A stretch of DNA of 64,000 nt from Burkholderia sp. Ac-20365 (GCF_017104715.1 NZ_JAAGPI010000041.1:16250-80249), one strand, 5' to 3'. Counted from the first letter of the stretch, positions 46,948 through 56,294 are shown. Numbers and translations: made by a program. The notes: generated by a model not told the origin, from the letters alone.

Positions 46948-47358
46948 TCAGCCCGGATGATTACGCATCCAGTCGGCGGTATCGAAGAACGAATGCAGCA
47001 GACGCTCGCGCAACGGCTCGGGCAAACCGACGTCTTCCATCGCCCACGCCATGCAGCGCAACCACTGGTCGCGCTCCACCGACGCAATCTGGAACGGCAG
47101 ATGCCGCGCGCGCAGACGCGGATGGCCAAAGCGGCTGATGTAGTGATCGGGGCCGCCGAGCCAGCCGCACAGGAACCAGAACAGCTTGTCGCGCGAGCCT
47201 TCCAGTGTGGGTGGATGCAGCTTGCGGATGCCTGCGAAATCGGCTTCGAGGTCCATCAGGTCGTAGAAGCGGTCGACGAGTTCGCGCACGCGCGCTTCGC
47301 CGCCAACGAGTTCGAAGGCCGTCGGTTTCGACGGCGCTTCGTCAATCGGATCAGTCAT
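46948..47358 (-). CDS. Group II truncated haemoglobin
   Basis: 136-residue 2/2 globin. Family blocks: VRELVDRFYDLMDLEADFAG, KLFWFLCGWLGGPDHYISRF, then GHPRLRARHLPFQI with the proximal F8 His, and the Trp-containing helix DQWLRCMAWAMEDVGLPE. Binds haem and O2 or NO, with roles in oxygen handling or NO/peroxide defence. ATG at 47358. Follows the permease by 40 bases in the same direction. Confidence 0.92.
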   Translation of the reverse strand: MTDPIDEAPSKPTAFELVGGEARVRELVDRFYDLMDLEADFAGIRKLHPPTLEGSRDKLFWFLCGWLGGPDHYISRFGHPRLRARHLPFQIASVERDQWLRCMAWAMEDVGLPEPLRERLLHSFFDTADWMRNHPG

Positions 47359-47398
47359 ACGGGTCACTACACAATCAAGAGAAGTTCAGAGCGGTGCG

Positions 47399-50008
47399 TC
47401 ATGCATCGCGCAGCGATTGCAGCGCTGGCCGCATCAGCACATGGCGCAGGCTGAGCCATCCGCCGACGGCCGCGCACACGACGCCCGCCGCAATACCCGC
47501 AGGCAGGATCCACGGGTTGAAGGTGATCGAAAAATCGAACACGCGCGATGCAAGAATGAAACCGATCACCTGCGAGCCGATCGCCGCCATCAGGCCGGAC
47601 AGCGCGCCTACCACGACGAATTCCGCGACCTGCACCGCGCGTACCTGCTTGTGCGACGCGCCGAGCGCGCGCAGCAGCGCGGATTCTCGCATACGCTCGT
47701 CGCGGGTGCCCGCGAGCGCGGCGTACAGCACCAGAACGCCCGCGACCAGCGTGAAGCCGAACAGGAACTGCACCGCGCCGATCACCTGGCCGATCACGCG
47801 CTGCACCTGCGCGAGAATCGGCGCGGTATCGATCGCGGTGAGATTCGGATACTGACCGATCAGTCCGTCGATCACCGGGCGCTGTTGCGGCGGCACATGG
47901 AAACTCGTGATGAACGTCGCCGGATAGTCCTTCAGCGCATCCGGCGGCATCACAACAAAGAAGTTGACCTTGAACGAGCCCCAGTCGAGCTTGCGGATGC
48001 TCGTCACGGGTGCATCGACCTGCAGACCCGTCACGTCGAAACGCATCGTATCGCCGACCTTCACGTTCAATATCTTCGCGAGACCCTGCTCGATCGAAAT
48101 CTGCGGCTTGGTCGCGTTGCCGTACCACTCGCCCGACACGATGCGGTTGTCGTCGGGCAACTGCGTCGTGTACGACAGGTTGAACTCGCGATCCACCAGA
48201 CGCCGCGCGTCCTCGCTCTTGAAGTCGTCGGGATTGACGGGCTTGCTGTTAATTGCGATCAGGCGGCCGCGCACCATCGGCTCGAGATCGATGCCGGGGA
48301 AGCCGTGCGCGCCGAGATACTGTGTGACGGCATCGCGCTGGTCGGGCTGGATGTCGATGATGAACTCGTTCGGCGCGTCGGGCGGCGTCGAGCGCTGCCA
48401 GCCTTCGATCAGATCGTTGCGCGTCATTGCGATCAGCAGCAGACACATCAGGCCGATGGCGAGCGCGGTAATCTGCAGCGCGCTCGAATTCGCGCGGCGC
48501 TCCAGCGACGCCAGCGCGTAACGCCAGCCGATACCGATCGCAAACCGCTCGCTGCGCACGATGCGAGCGGAACTCCACAGCGCAAAACGCGCGAGCAGCG
48601 CAAACAGCAGCAGCCCGCCCGCAAAACCACCTGCGACGATACCGCCAAGCTTCAGTTCGCCCGCCGCGAGAATCAGCAGCCCCGCAAACAGCACGATGCC
48701 GAGCGCGTACGCAGCCCACGCGGTGCGCCCTTCTTCGCCCCACTCGCGACGCAGTACACGCACGGGCGGCACACGCGTCAACGGCAACAGCGGCGGCAGC
48801 GCGAAGCCGACCAGCAGCACGAGACCGGCCGCGACGCCTTCGAGCGCCGGCCAGACAGTCGGATAAGGCAAGGACACGTCGATCAGGCTGCCGAGCCACC
48901 AGAACAGCGCAAGATGCCCGCCGAAGCCAAGCAGCACGCCCGCCGCGCCGCCGAGCAGCCCAAGTCCGGCGAATTCGAACAGGAACAGCGCCCGCAAGGT
49001 CCGCTGACTGACGCCGAGGCAACGCATCGCCGCGCAGCTATCCAGATGCCGCCGCATGTAGCGATGCGCGGCCATCGCAATCGCAACGGCGGCGAGCAGC
49101 GCCGTCAGCAGCGACACGAGCGTGAGGAAGTGGCTGGCGCGGTCGAGCGTCTGGCGTACCTGCGGCTGGCCGTCCTGCAGCGATTCGAGCGCATAACCGC
49201 GCATCTTGCCGTTGTCGACGCGCTCATGTGCCCACTTTGCAAACGACGCCACCGGCTCGTCGCCGCCCGCCACCAGTAGCCGGTACGTGACACGGCTGCC
49301 ATAGCCCGTCAGGCCCGTCGACGCGAGATCGTCGGCGCGCATCATCAGTCGCGGCGAGAAATTGACGAACGCGAAGCCGCGATCCAGCTCACGCGTGATC
49401 AACGCGCCGATCGTGAAATCGCGCCCGCCCACTTTCACCTTGTCGCCGATGCGCACCTTCAACGCGTCGAGCATCTGCTGATCGACCCACACTTCGCCAG
49501 CCGGCGGAATGCCGCGCACTTCGCGATCGGGTGCGCCTGCGGTAAGCGCAATCTTCAGTTCGCCGCGCAACGGATAACCCGCCGATACCGCCTTCACAGC
49601 CGCAAGCCGCGACACGGGCGTCGCCGCCGTCGAATTGACCATGCTGGGGAAAATCGCCGTCGTCGCCGTGTCGAGACCGAGCGCTTTGGCTTTGTCGGCG
49701 AATTGCTGAGCGACAGGATGATCGGAGCGGACGATGAAATCGGCGGCGATCATGCGCCGCGCATCGCGCTCAAGACCCTGATGCAGACGATCGGCCAGAA
49801 AGCCGACACTGGAGAGCGCCGCGACGGCCAGCACCAGCGCGAGCAGCAGCATCGTCAGTTCGCCCGCGCGCCAGTCGCGCGCCGTCATGCGAAGCGACTG
49901 ATGCAGCAGATGACCCAACGACAACCGGTGCGTCGGCGCGTGCCGCTTGGGGGGTTTGGACGGAAGCTCGGGCGGAGCCTCGGTGGTGACGCGTTCGGCT
50001 TCGCTCAA
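47399..50008 (-). CDS. Large FtsX-type ABC transporter permease (YbbP-like)
   Basis: About 869 residues. A first membrane helix (LTMLLLALVLAVAALSSVGF) is followed by a large periplasmic domain, a four-helix FtsX unit (HFLTLVSLLTALLAAVAIAM ...), more helices (VALFAGLLILAAGELKLGG-like region), a second periplasmic domain and a last FtsX unit ending LSLRHVLMRPALQSLRDA. This is the layout of YbbP/LolCE-related proteins of the MacB superfamily. Start uncertain: a TTG at 50008 overlaps the DUF4126 stop (TTGA) with GGAG upstream. No ATPase (YbbA type) gene is adjacent, which is unusual, and the partner must be elsewhere. Confidence 0.85.
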   Translation of the reverse strand: MSEAERVTTEAPPELPSKPPKRHAPTHRLSLGHLLHQSLRMTARDWRAGELTMLLLALVLAVAALSSVGFLADRLHQGLERDARRMIAADFIVRSDHPVAQQFADKAKALGLDTATTAIFPSMVNSTAATPVSRLAAVKAVSAGYPLRGELKIALTAGAPDREVRGIPPAGEVWVDQQMLDALKVRIGDKVKVGGRDFTIGALITRELDRGFAFVNFSPRLMMRADDLASTGLTGYGSRVTYRLLVAGGDEPVASFAKWAHERVDNGKMRGYALESLQDGQPQVRQTLDRASHFLTLVSLLTALLAAVAIAMAAHRYMRRHLDSCAAMRCLGVSQRTLRALFLFEFAGLGLLGGAAGVLLGFGGHLALFWWLGSLIDVSLPYPTVWPALEGVAAGLVLLVGFALPPLLPLTRVPPVRVLRREWGEEGRTAWAAYALGIVLFAGLLILAAGELKLGGIVAGGFAGGLLLFALLARFALWSSARIVRSERFAIGIGWRYALASLERRANSSALQITALAIGLMCLLLIAMTRNDLIEGWQRSTPPDAPNEFIIDIQPDQRDAVTQYLGAHGFPGIDLEPMVRGRLIAINSKPVNPDDFKSEDARRLVDREFNLSYTTQLPDDNRIVSGEWYGNATKPQISIEQGLAKILNVKVGDTMRFDVTGLQVDAPVTSIRKLDWGSFKVNFFVVMPPDALKDYPATFITSFHVPPQQRPVIDGLIGQYPNLTAIDTAPILAQVQRVIGQVIGAVQFLFGFTLVAGVLVLYAALAGTRDERMRESALLRALGASHKQVRAVQVAEFVVVGALSGLMAAIGSQVIGFILASRVFDFSITFNPWILPAGIAAGVVCAAVGGWLSLRHVLMRPALQSLRDA

Positions 50009-50616
50009 TCGTGACGGCTCCGCGCGAATCGCGACACCATGTGCGTCGCCATGCCGCGAAAGCCGCCCTGCACGCCGCGCCACAAGCGCGGCAGTATCCA
50101 GCTTGCGAGCAGGAGAAAGCCAACCAGCAGCACGAGGAACAGCACGGGGACGAACAGCGCGAGCAACAGTCCGCCGAACACCAGCCCATCCTCAGCCGAC
50201 GACGTGACCACATTCGACACCGGCTCCGGCGACAGGTTGATCAGCGCCCGCGTGCCCGCCTTGGTCAGATGCGACGCGCCCGCGAGCGTGCCGCCAGCCA
50301 GCGCGGCGATCGTCATCATCGCCGGGTCGGCGTGGCCGAGCGCGCCGACGGCCAGCACGGCGCCCGCCGGTATGCGGATAAAGGTATGGACGGCGTCCCA
50401 CAGCGAATCGAACGCGGGGATCTTGTCGGCGAGAAACTCGGCGAGCGTCAGCACGGCCGCCGCGCCGATGACCCATGGCGACTGCAGCACGGACAGCGTA
50501 TCGGGAAGATGGATGAAACCGGCGCGCCCAAATACGCCCGCGATCAGCACGGTCAGGTAGAGACGCAAGCCGCTGCCCCAGGACAGGCCCGCCGCAAGCG
50601 AAAGAGGTTCAAGCAT
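50005..50616 (-). CDS. DUF4126 membrane protein
   Basis: 203-residue integral membrane protein, about six helices. Diagnostic start MLEPLSLAAGLSWGSGLRLY, then VLTLAEFLADKIPAFDSLWD and a Gly/Ala-rich segment ALAGGTLAGASHLTKAGTRA. The repeated pattern resembles the DUF4126/DUF4112 group. No function known. ATG at 50616 follows AAGAGG. Coupled to the permease. Confidence 0.85.
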   Translation of the reverse strand: MLEPLSLAAGLSWGSGLRLYLTVLIAGVFGRAGFIHLPDTLSVLQSPWVIGAAAVLTLAEFLADKIPAFDSLWDAVHTFIRIPAGAVLAVGALGHADPAMMTIAALAGGTLAGASHLTKAGTRALINLSPEPVSNVVTSSAEDGLVFGGLLLALFVPVLFLVLLVGFLLLASWILPRLWRGVQGGFRGMATHMVSRFARSRHD

Positions 50617-50870
50617 GGCCGCCTCCGAGGCACGCATCGCGTGCCGTCAGTTCCGGCGACTGCGCCATGAAACGGTGGGAAGCGCCAGAGGCTCCGCCCG
50701 CCGAAGCCGCCGGACCCGCGCATCAAGGCCGCGCGGAGCAATTTCAGGGTGATTTCCGTCTCATTATAGCCACGTCAATTCGTCGTTCGCACAGCTGTGC
50801 GGCGGTTTGTGGCGTCTTTGCGGCAATTTTCAGACGAATAGCGGGTGATGGCGGCTCGACGGAAGACTGA
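50617..50870. other. Intergenic region upstream of DUF4126
   Basis: 254 bp between the sugE stop and the DUF4126 start. A minus-strand TATAAT at 50763-50768 could be the -10 of the DUF4126-permease transcript, but a -35 at normal distance is not evident (TTGACG lies too close). No further feature seen. Confidence 0.4.
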
Positions 50871-51191
50871 TCAGTGACCGGACGAGAGCTTCAGTCCGAT
50901 CAGCCCGACGACGATCAGCACCGCACTGCCGACGCGCGCGGCAGTAACCGCCTCGCCCATCATCACGATGCCGAAAATGAAGGCGCCGACCGCGCCGATC
51001 CCCGTCCACACGGCGTACGCGGTGCCGAGCGGCAACTGGCGCATCGCCATTGCGAGCAGCACGAAACTGCCGAGCGCCGTCACGATCGTAAAGACCGACG
51101 GCCAGAAACGGGTGAAACCTTCGGAGGTTTTGAGACCGGCCGCCCAAGCGACTTCCAGCAGACCGGCGATAAACAGAAGAATCCAGGACAT
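50871..51191 (-). CDS. sugE: SMR-family guanidinium exporter (SugE/Gdx)
   Basis: 106-residue four-helix small multidrug resistance protein: MSWILLFIAGLLEVAWAAGL with the essential membrane Glu13, then LLAMAMRQLPLGTAYAVWTG and GIVMMGEAVTAARVGSAVLI. The WAAGLK residues after Glu fit the Gdx/SugE guanidinium-export subgroup rather than EmrE. A guanidine-II riboswitch sits directly upstream, which makes the substrate assignment strong. ATG at 51191 after GGGAG. Confidence 0.93.
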   Translation of the reverse strand: MSWILLFIAGLLEVAWAAGLKTSEGFTRFWPSVFTIVTALGSFVLLAMAMRQLPLGTAYAVWTGIGAVGAFIFGIVMMGEAVTAARVGSAVLIVVGLIGLKLSSGH

Positions 51192-51213
51192 GAGACGAAC
51201 TCCCATTGAAGAT

Positions 51214-51257
51214 GGGGCCGTCCCCGTTGAAAGCGGATGCAGCAAGGCCGTCCTTGC
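51214..51257 (-). ncRNA. Guanidine-II (mini-ykkC) riboswitch
   Basis: Two hairpins with identical ACGG loops. Hairpin 1 is GCAAGG-ACGG-CCTTGC (51242-51257), hairpin 2 is GGGG-ACGG-CCCC (51214-51225), separated by 16 nt. This is the defining architecture of the class, whose paired ACGR loops bind guanidinium and expose the ribosome site. It lies 22 bases before the sugE ATG, with GGGAG just after hairpin 2. Confidence 0.93.
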
Positions 51258-51265
51258 CGCGAGCA

Positions 51266-51271
51266 ATTATA
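51266..51271 (-). promoter_or_regulatory. Extended -10 promoter of sugE
   Basis: Minus strand TGATATAAT: a perfect TATAAT preceded by TGn. No good -35 at 16-18 bp. It lies eight bases upstream of hairpin 1 of the riboswitch, so transcription would begin right before it. Confidence 0.6.
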
Positions 51272-51340
51272 TCAAAATGTAAGGTTTATCGGCGTCCGTT
51301 CATACACGATTCGATATAACGCGACGCTATGCCGCGAGCT

Positions 51341-52039
51341 TCAGGCGACACCGACCAGCCGGTAGCCGACGCCCGTTTCCGTGACGATATGCTCGGGTTG
51401 CGCCGGATCGCGTTCCAGTTTCTGCCGCAGATGCGCCATGTAGATGCGCAGATAGTGATGGCTTTCGACATGCGACGGCCCCCACACGTCGCGCAGCAGT
51501 TGCCGGTGCGTCAGCACGCGGCCCGCGTGACGCACGAGCGTCGCGAGCAGCCGGTATTCGAGCGGCGTCAGATGAACAGGCTCGCCGTCGCGCGTCACCT
51601 GGCGCAACGCCAGATCGACGATCACGCCACCGAAATGCACCTGCGGCGTCTCGTTCGAGCCGCCCTGGTTGCGCCGGCGCAGATGCGCGCGAATCCGCGC
51701 GAGCAGTTCCGACACGCCGAATGGCTTGGTCAGATAGTCGTCGGCGCCGGCGTCGAGCGCGGCCACCTTCTCGCTTTCCTGCGTGCGCGCCGACAGCACG
51801 ATCACCGGCAGCTCGCTCCAGCCGCGCAGTTCGCGGATCACGTCGAGACCGTCGGTGTCCGGCAGGCCGAGATCGACGATCACGAGATCGGGCTTGCGCG
51901 TCGCGGCTTCGATCAGCCCCTGCTTGCCCGTCGACGCGTCGTGCACGACCATGCCCTCGCCTTCCAGCGATGCCCGCACGAAGCGGCGAATCTGTTGTTC
52001 GTCTTCGATCAGTACGACAGTGATGCTCAGGTCGCTCAT
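51341..52039 (-). CDS. kdpE: Potassium-responsive response regulator KdpE
   Basis: 232-residue OmpR/PhoB-type regulator. Receiver domain with the acidic pair in VVLIEDEQQIRRFV, phosphoacceptor Asp56 in LVIVDLGLPDTDG and Lys in DDYLTKPFGVSELL. C-terminal winged helix with LTPLEYRLLATLVRHAGRVL and the recognition segment ESHHYLRIYMAHLRQKLERD. Activates kdpFABC when KdpD is phosphorylated. ATGA overlap with kdpD. Confidence 0.97.
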   Translation of the reverse strand: MSDLSITVVLIEDEQQIRRFVRASLEGEGMVVHDASTGKQGLIEAATRKPDLVIVDLGLPDTDGLDVIRELRGWSELPVIVLSARTQESEKVAALDAGADDYLTKPFGVSELLARIRAHLRRRNQGGSNETPQVHFGGVIVDLALRQVTRDGEPVHLTPLEYRLLATLVRHAGRVLTHRQLLRDVWGPSHVESHHYLRIYMAHLRQKLERDPAQPEHIVTETGVGYRLVGVA

Positions 52040-54870
52040 GAGTGGGTATTCGGATGCGTGTCGGCTTGTTGCCGGTGATCGGATTCGGGGTCCGGCTCGT
52101 GCTCCGCTTCCTCTTCGAGCGCATCGGGCACAGGCGGCGGCGTCTCGATGGGCAGCGTGAACCAGAAGCGCGCGCCTTCGACGTGGCCATCGGCGGCCAC
52201 GCGATTGGCCGCGCCGATTTTACCGCCATGCGCCTCCGCAATCGCGCGGCAGATCGCAAGACCGAGCCCGATGCCCGGTTTCGCCGATTCCTTCTCGCCG
52301 CGCGTGAACTTCTCGAAGATGCGCGCTTCCATGCCGGGCGGCAGGCCCGGCCCGGTATCGTCGACGGTGACGCGCACGAACGGCTTGCCGTTCTCTTCGA
52401 TCCGCTGCGCGCCGATCATGAGCGGCGTATCGGGCGGCACGTACTTCGCCGCGTTCTCGAACAGGTTCGCGAAGAGCCGCTCCATCAGCACCGCGTCGAG
52501 TTGCAGCAGCGGCAGATCGGCGGGCAGCGATACCTGCACGGGATGCCGCGCGAGCGTGCGGCGGCAGTCGCGCAGCGCCGAGCCGACCGTCTCTTCAAGC
52601 AGCGACCATTGGCGATTCAGCTTGAGACTTCCCGCCTGCAGACGCGCCATATCGAGCAGATTCGTGACGATGCCCGTCATGCGCAGCGCTTCTTCGTGGA
52701 TCGCATCGACGAGTTCGCCTTGCGCATGACTTGGGTCGCGCTCCTGTGCGGCGAGCATCGACGAGAAGCCGACGATCGCCGTGAGCGGCGTGCGCAGATC
52801 GTGCGAGATCGCCGACAGCAGCGAGTTGCGCAGCCGCTCCGACTCCATGCTGACCAGTGCATCGCGCGCGATATCGACGTAATGCACGCGTTCCAGTGCG
52901 AGCGCAATCTGCGCGGCGAACGCGTCGAGCATGCGCTGCTGTTCGGGCACGTCGAGTTCGCGCTCGTCCTGCATCGCGACGGCCAGCACGCCGCGCGTGC
53001 GCATCGGTGCGCGCAGCGGCAGGTACAGCGCCTTCGCGGCGGGCAGCGTATCGGTGCCGTGTCCGGCGGGTTTTTGCTGGTCGTAGACCCACTGGCCGAC
53101 ATCGACATCGAGCGTCGCGGCATCGAGCATGATGTTTTCGTCGGGATCGTCGACCTTCTGCTTCACCTGATCTGCGCTATCGGGCAGCAACACGGCGACG
53201 CGCGCGCGGAACACCTCGCTCACATGACGGCTGCCGATGCCGACGATCTGCTCGGTCGTCAGCGCCGCAGCGAGTTCACGCGCCATCGCGTACATCGCGC
53301 TTGTACGCTGCTCACGCCGTCGCGCGACACTAGCCTCGCGCCGCAAACTCGACGTCAGATGGCCGATCACGAGCGACGTTAGCAGCATGCCGAGGAAAGT
53401 CAGCAGATATTGCGTATCGCTCACGGAAAGCGACATGCGCGGCGGCACGAAGAAGAAATCGAACGCGGCCACCGACAGGAACGACAGCATCACGCCCGGC
53501 CCGCGCCCGAGCTTCACCGCCGTGAAGATCACGCCGAGCAGATACAGCATCACGAGGTTCGCGAGATCGATGCGGTCGATCAACTGGCTCGCAACCAGCG
53601 TCACGCCCGCGCAGATCGCGACTGCCCATGCGTAGTTGCGCGGCGGCGAGCGCCGTTCGCGCGCGGCGATCAGCGCGTCGCGCCACGCGCTCCCTTCTTC
53701 ATCGAAGCGGCGCTCGCGCGTCTGGCCCGCTTCATCGCTGCTGGCGCGGATCAGTGTGAGATCGAGATCGCTCGCGCGCTCCGCGAGGCGCTCGCCAAAC
53801 GGACGACGCAGCCAGCGGACAAAACCCGTCGCCGGCGAGCCGCCCGCCACCAGTTTCGACACATTGCGCACGCGGGCGTAGCCGATCAGCGTCGACACGG
53901 CATCGGCGCCTGCGAGCGTCGCTGTTTCGGCGCCGAGTTCGGCGGCGAGCTTGAGCGCATCGAGCGTGCGTTCGCGGCGTTCGTCGGAGAGCCGTTGAAG
54001 CTTGGGCGTTTCGACGTAGACGGCGATCCAGTCCGCCTTGAGACTCGCGGCAAGACGTGCCGCCGCGCGCACCAGCAGCGGAGCCTCGGCGCCAGGTCCT
54101 ATGCAGACCAGCAAACGCTCGCGTGCCTGCCAGATGCGCTGGATCGAACGGTCGGCGCGGTACTCGCGCATTTGCGCGTCGACGCGGTCGGCCGTGCGGC
54201 GCAGTGCGAGTTCGCGCAGCGCGATCAGATTGCCTTTACGGAAGAAGTTGCGAACGGCGCGCTCGGCCTGTTGCGGCATATAGACCTTGCCGTCGCGCAT
54301 ACGGTCGAGCAGTTCTTCGGCGGGCAGATCGACGAGCGTCACTTCATCGGCGCGATCGAACACGCGATCGGGGACGGTTTCCCACACGCGGATGCCGGTG
54401 ATCTGACCGACTACGTCGTTGAGGCTTTCGAGGTGCTGGACGTTGACGGTCGTGTAGACGTCGATGCCGGCGTCGAGGAGTTCGTAGACGTCCTGCCAGC
54501 GTTTTGCGTGGCGGGCGCCTTGTACGTTCGAGTGGGCGAGTTCGTCGACGAGGATCAGTTGCGGTTTGCGTTCGAGCGCGGCGTCGAGGTTGAATTCGCC
54601 TAGCAGGCGGCCGCGGTATTCGATGCGCGCTAGCGGCAGTGGTTCCAGGCCTTCGAGCAGCGCGGCTGTTTCGCTGCGGCCGTGGGTTTCGGCTATGCCT
54701 ACGACTACATCGATGTTTTCGTCTTTTCTGCGGCGTGCAGCCTGGAGCATTGCATACGTCTTGCCGACGCCGGCCGATGCGCCAAAGAAGATTTTCAGCT
54801 TTCCTCGCTGGCGTTTTTCTTCTTCTCGCTGGAGTTTGTCGAGGAGTTCGTCGGGGTCGGGGCGGGACAT
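52036..54870 (-). CDS. kdpD: Potassium-sensing histidine kinase KdpD
   Basis: 944 residues. N-terminal KdpD domain with Walker A (FFGASAGVGKTYAMLQAA) and Walker B-like LILVDELAHSNVQGARHAKR. A UspA-like domain (VCIGPGAEAPLLVRAAARLA), four closely spaced membrane helices (about 405-500) and a GAF-like domain follow. The kinase core has His690 in AISHDLRTPLTAIVGFSS and ATP motifs NLFENAAKYVPP, DTGPGLPPG and GIGLGLAICRAIAEAHGGKI. Senses K+ limitation and osmotic stress. Separated from kdpC by repeat copy E. Confidence 0.97.
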   Translation of the reverse strand: MSRPDPDELLDKLQREEEKRQRGKLKIFFGASAGVGKTYAMLQAARRRKDENIDVVVGIAETHGRSETAALLEGLEPLPLARIEYRGRLLGEFNLDAALERKPQLILVDELAHSNVQGARHAKRWQDVYELLDAGIDVYTTVNVQHLESLNDVVGQITGIRVWETVPDRVFDRADEVTLVDLPAEELLDRMRDGKVYMPQQAERAVRNFFRKGNLIALRELALRRTADRVDAQMREYRADRSIQRIWQARERLLVCIGPGAEAPLLVRAAARLAASLKADWIAVYVETPKLQRLSDERRERTLDALKLAAELGAETATLAGADAVSTLIGYARVRNVSKLVAGGSPATGFVRWLRRPFGERLAERASDLDLTLIRASSDEAGQTRERRFDEEGSAWRDALIAARERRSPPRNYAWAVAICAGVTLVASQLIDRIDLANLVMLYLLGVIFTAVKLGRGPGVMLSFLSVAAFDFFFVPPRMSLSVSDTQYLLTFLGMLLTSLVIGHLTSSLRREASVARRREQRTSAMYAMARELAAALTTEQIVGIGSRHVSEVFRARVAVLLPDSADQVKQKVDDPDENIMLDAATLDVDVGQWVYDQQKPAGHGTDTLPAAKALYLPLRAPMRTRGVLAVAMQDERELDVPEQQRMLDAFAAQIALALERVHYVDIARDALVSMESERLRNSLLSAISHDLRTPLTAIVGFSSMLAAQERDPSHAQGELVDAIHEEALRMTGIVTNLLDMARLQAGSLKLNRQWSLLEETVGSALRDCRRTLARHPVQVSLPADLPLLQLDAVLMERLFANLFENAAKYVPPDTPLMIGAQRIEENGKPFVRVTVDDTGPGLPPGMEARIFEKFTRGEKESAKPGIGLGLAICRAIAEAHGGKIGAANRVAADGHVEGARFWFTLPIETPPPVPDALEEEAEHEPDPESDHRQQADTHPNTHS

Positions 54871-54968
54871 GGTCTTTAGGTTGTTGCACTTCCGTGCGGG
54901 TATGGTGACATGGTTTTTTTTTATCTGCGATGCTTGGGGTTGGTTTGGTTTGGTTTGGTTTGGTTTTG

Positions 54969-55624
54969 CGCTGGCATCCGCGATTTGTTATCGGTGCTTC
55001 AAGCGTTGCCCCTGTGCGGGGCGGCACTTACTTTCTTTGCCGCCGCAAAGAAAGTAAGCAAAGAAAGCGGGCTAACACCGCCCGTTCTTGACCTCCGCCT
55101 GAGGGCCCCCAACGGGTCCTCCACTTCACACGGCAACTTCTCAGTCACCGCGCGTTGCCAACGCTTCGAATTGGCTCATCACCCGCTTCACACTCCCGCG
55201 TCACCACACGCGCAGTCAAATTACCCAAGTTCTATAGCGGCAAACTGTGTGTAGGCTAGCGCGGCGTACACACACCACTCCGGACTGAAAAGCACGATCG
55301 GTGTCGTAAGAGCACCAAGGTGTGAGGCACTACGACCTACACACAGTTTGCCACCTGGGCGGCCGTAACCATTCGCTGTCGCTGGCTGCGCTACGGATGA
55401 GCGAAGAAGGTGAGGCGATTATTCAAGGCGTTGGCAACGCGCATCAAACGGAGCGGTTGCCGTGTGAAGCGGAAAAACCGTTGGGGGCCCTCAGGCGGTG
55501 GTCAAGAACGGGCGGTGTTAGCCCGCTTTCTTTGCTTACTTTCTTTGCGGCGGCAAAGAAAGTAAGTGCCGCCCCGCACAGGGGCAACGCCTGAAGCACC
55601 AGTAACAAACCGCGGATGCCAGCG
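54969..55624. repeat. Repeat element copy E (656 bp), core inverted
   Basis: Complete copy between CGCTGGCATCCGCG and CGCGGATGCCAGCG, lying between kdpC and kdpD. The 114-bp core (arms at 55239-55255 and 55336-55352) runs in the opposite direction to copies A-D. Both subterminal palindromes are of the CTTACTTTCTTTGC type, whereas A-D have the CCTACTTTTCTTTGCC type on the right. The flank left of the end motif has a pentanucleotide TTTGG repeat (about 54941-54965). No credible protein is encoded. Confidence 0.95.
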
Positions 55625-55669
55625 CAAACACAAGCAAACCAAACCCAACGTCGCAAGACACAAAAAAAA

Positions 55670-55700
55670 GCCAGGGCCACCACAAACCCGAGACCCTGGC
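55670..55700 (-). terminator. Intrinsic terminator of the kdpFABC operon
   Basis: GCCAGGG / CCCTGGC around a 17-base loop. On the minus strand it is followed by a run of eight T. Located 13 bases past the kdpC stop. The T-run merges into the flank of repeat copy E. Confidence 0.88.
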
Positions 55701-55712
55701 AACGGTCACACC

Positions 55713-56294
55713 TTACCCTCGCTGCGCGTCATCCAACGCGACATTCAGCTCAAGAACATTAACCCGCGCCTCGCCAAAGAGCCCAAACTGCCGCCCCTTC
55801 GTATAGCGATCAACGAGAGCAGCCACGTCATTGGCATTCATCTTCCGCGCAGCGGCCACCCGCTCGATCTGAAAAGCCGCCGCCGCAGGCGAAATCTCCG
55901 GATCAAGCCCACTCCCGGAAGAAGTCACGAGATCGACAGGCACCTCCACGCCAGCAGGCATATGCCCAGCCGCCTTCAACGCATCGAGACGCCCCTTGAC
56001 CTCATCGGCGAGAGCCGGATTGATAGGCCCAATATTCGAACCACTCGATCCCTGCGCGTTATACGGCATCGGCGAAGTCGCCGACAACCGCCCCCAGAAA
56101 TACTGAGGCGCATCGAACTGCTGACCGATCAGCCTCGAACCCATCACCTTGCCGTTTTTCTCGATCATGCTGCCGTTGGCTTCGTCATGAAAAACAGCCT
56201 GGCCAAACGCAGTCATCACAGCAGGATAAGCCAGCCCGGTCACAGCCGTCAGCACGGCAAATATCACCACCATCGGGCGAATAAGCGATTTCAT
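55713..56294 (-). CDS. kdpC: Potassium-transporting ATPase subunit KdpC
   Basis: 193-residue chaperone-like subunit with one N-terminal membrane helix (MVVIFAVLTAVTGLAYPAVM) and a periplasmic domain with GSRLIGQQFDAPQYFWGRLS, SSGSGLDPEISPAAAAFQIE and VNVLELNVALDD. It raises K+ or ATP affinity in the complex. Normal length. 41 bases after kdpB. Confidence 0.96.
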   Translation of the reverse strand: MKSLIRPMVVIFAVLTAVTGLAYPAVMTAFGQAVFHDEANGSMIEKNGKVMGSRLIGQQFDAPQYFWGRLSATSPMPYNAQGSSGSNIGPINPALADEVKGRLDALKAAGHMPAGVEVPVDLVTSSGSGLDPEISPAAAAFQIERVAAARKMNANDVAALVDRYTKGRQFGLFGEARVNVLELNVALDDAQRG

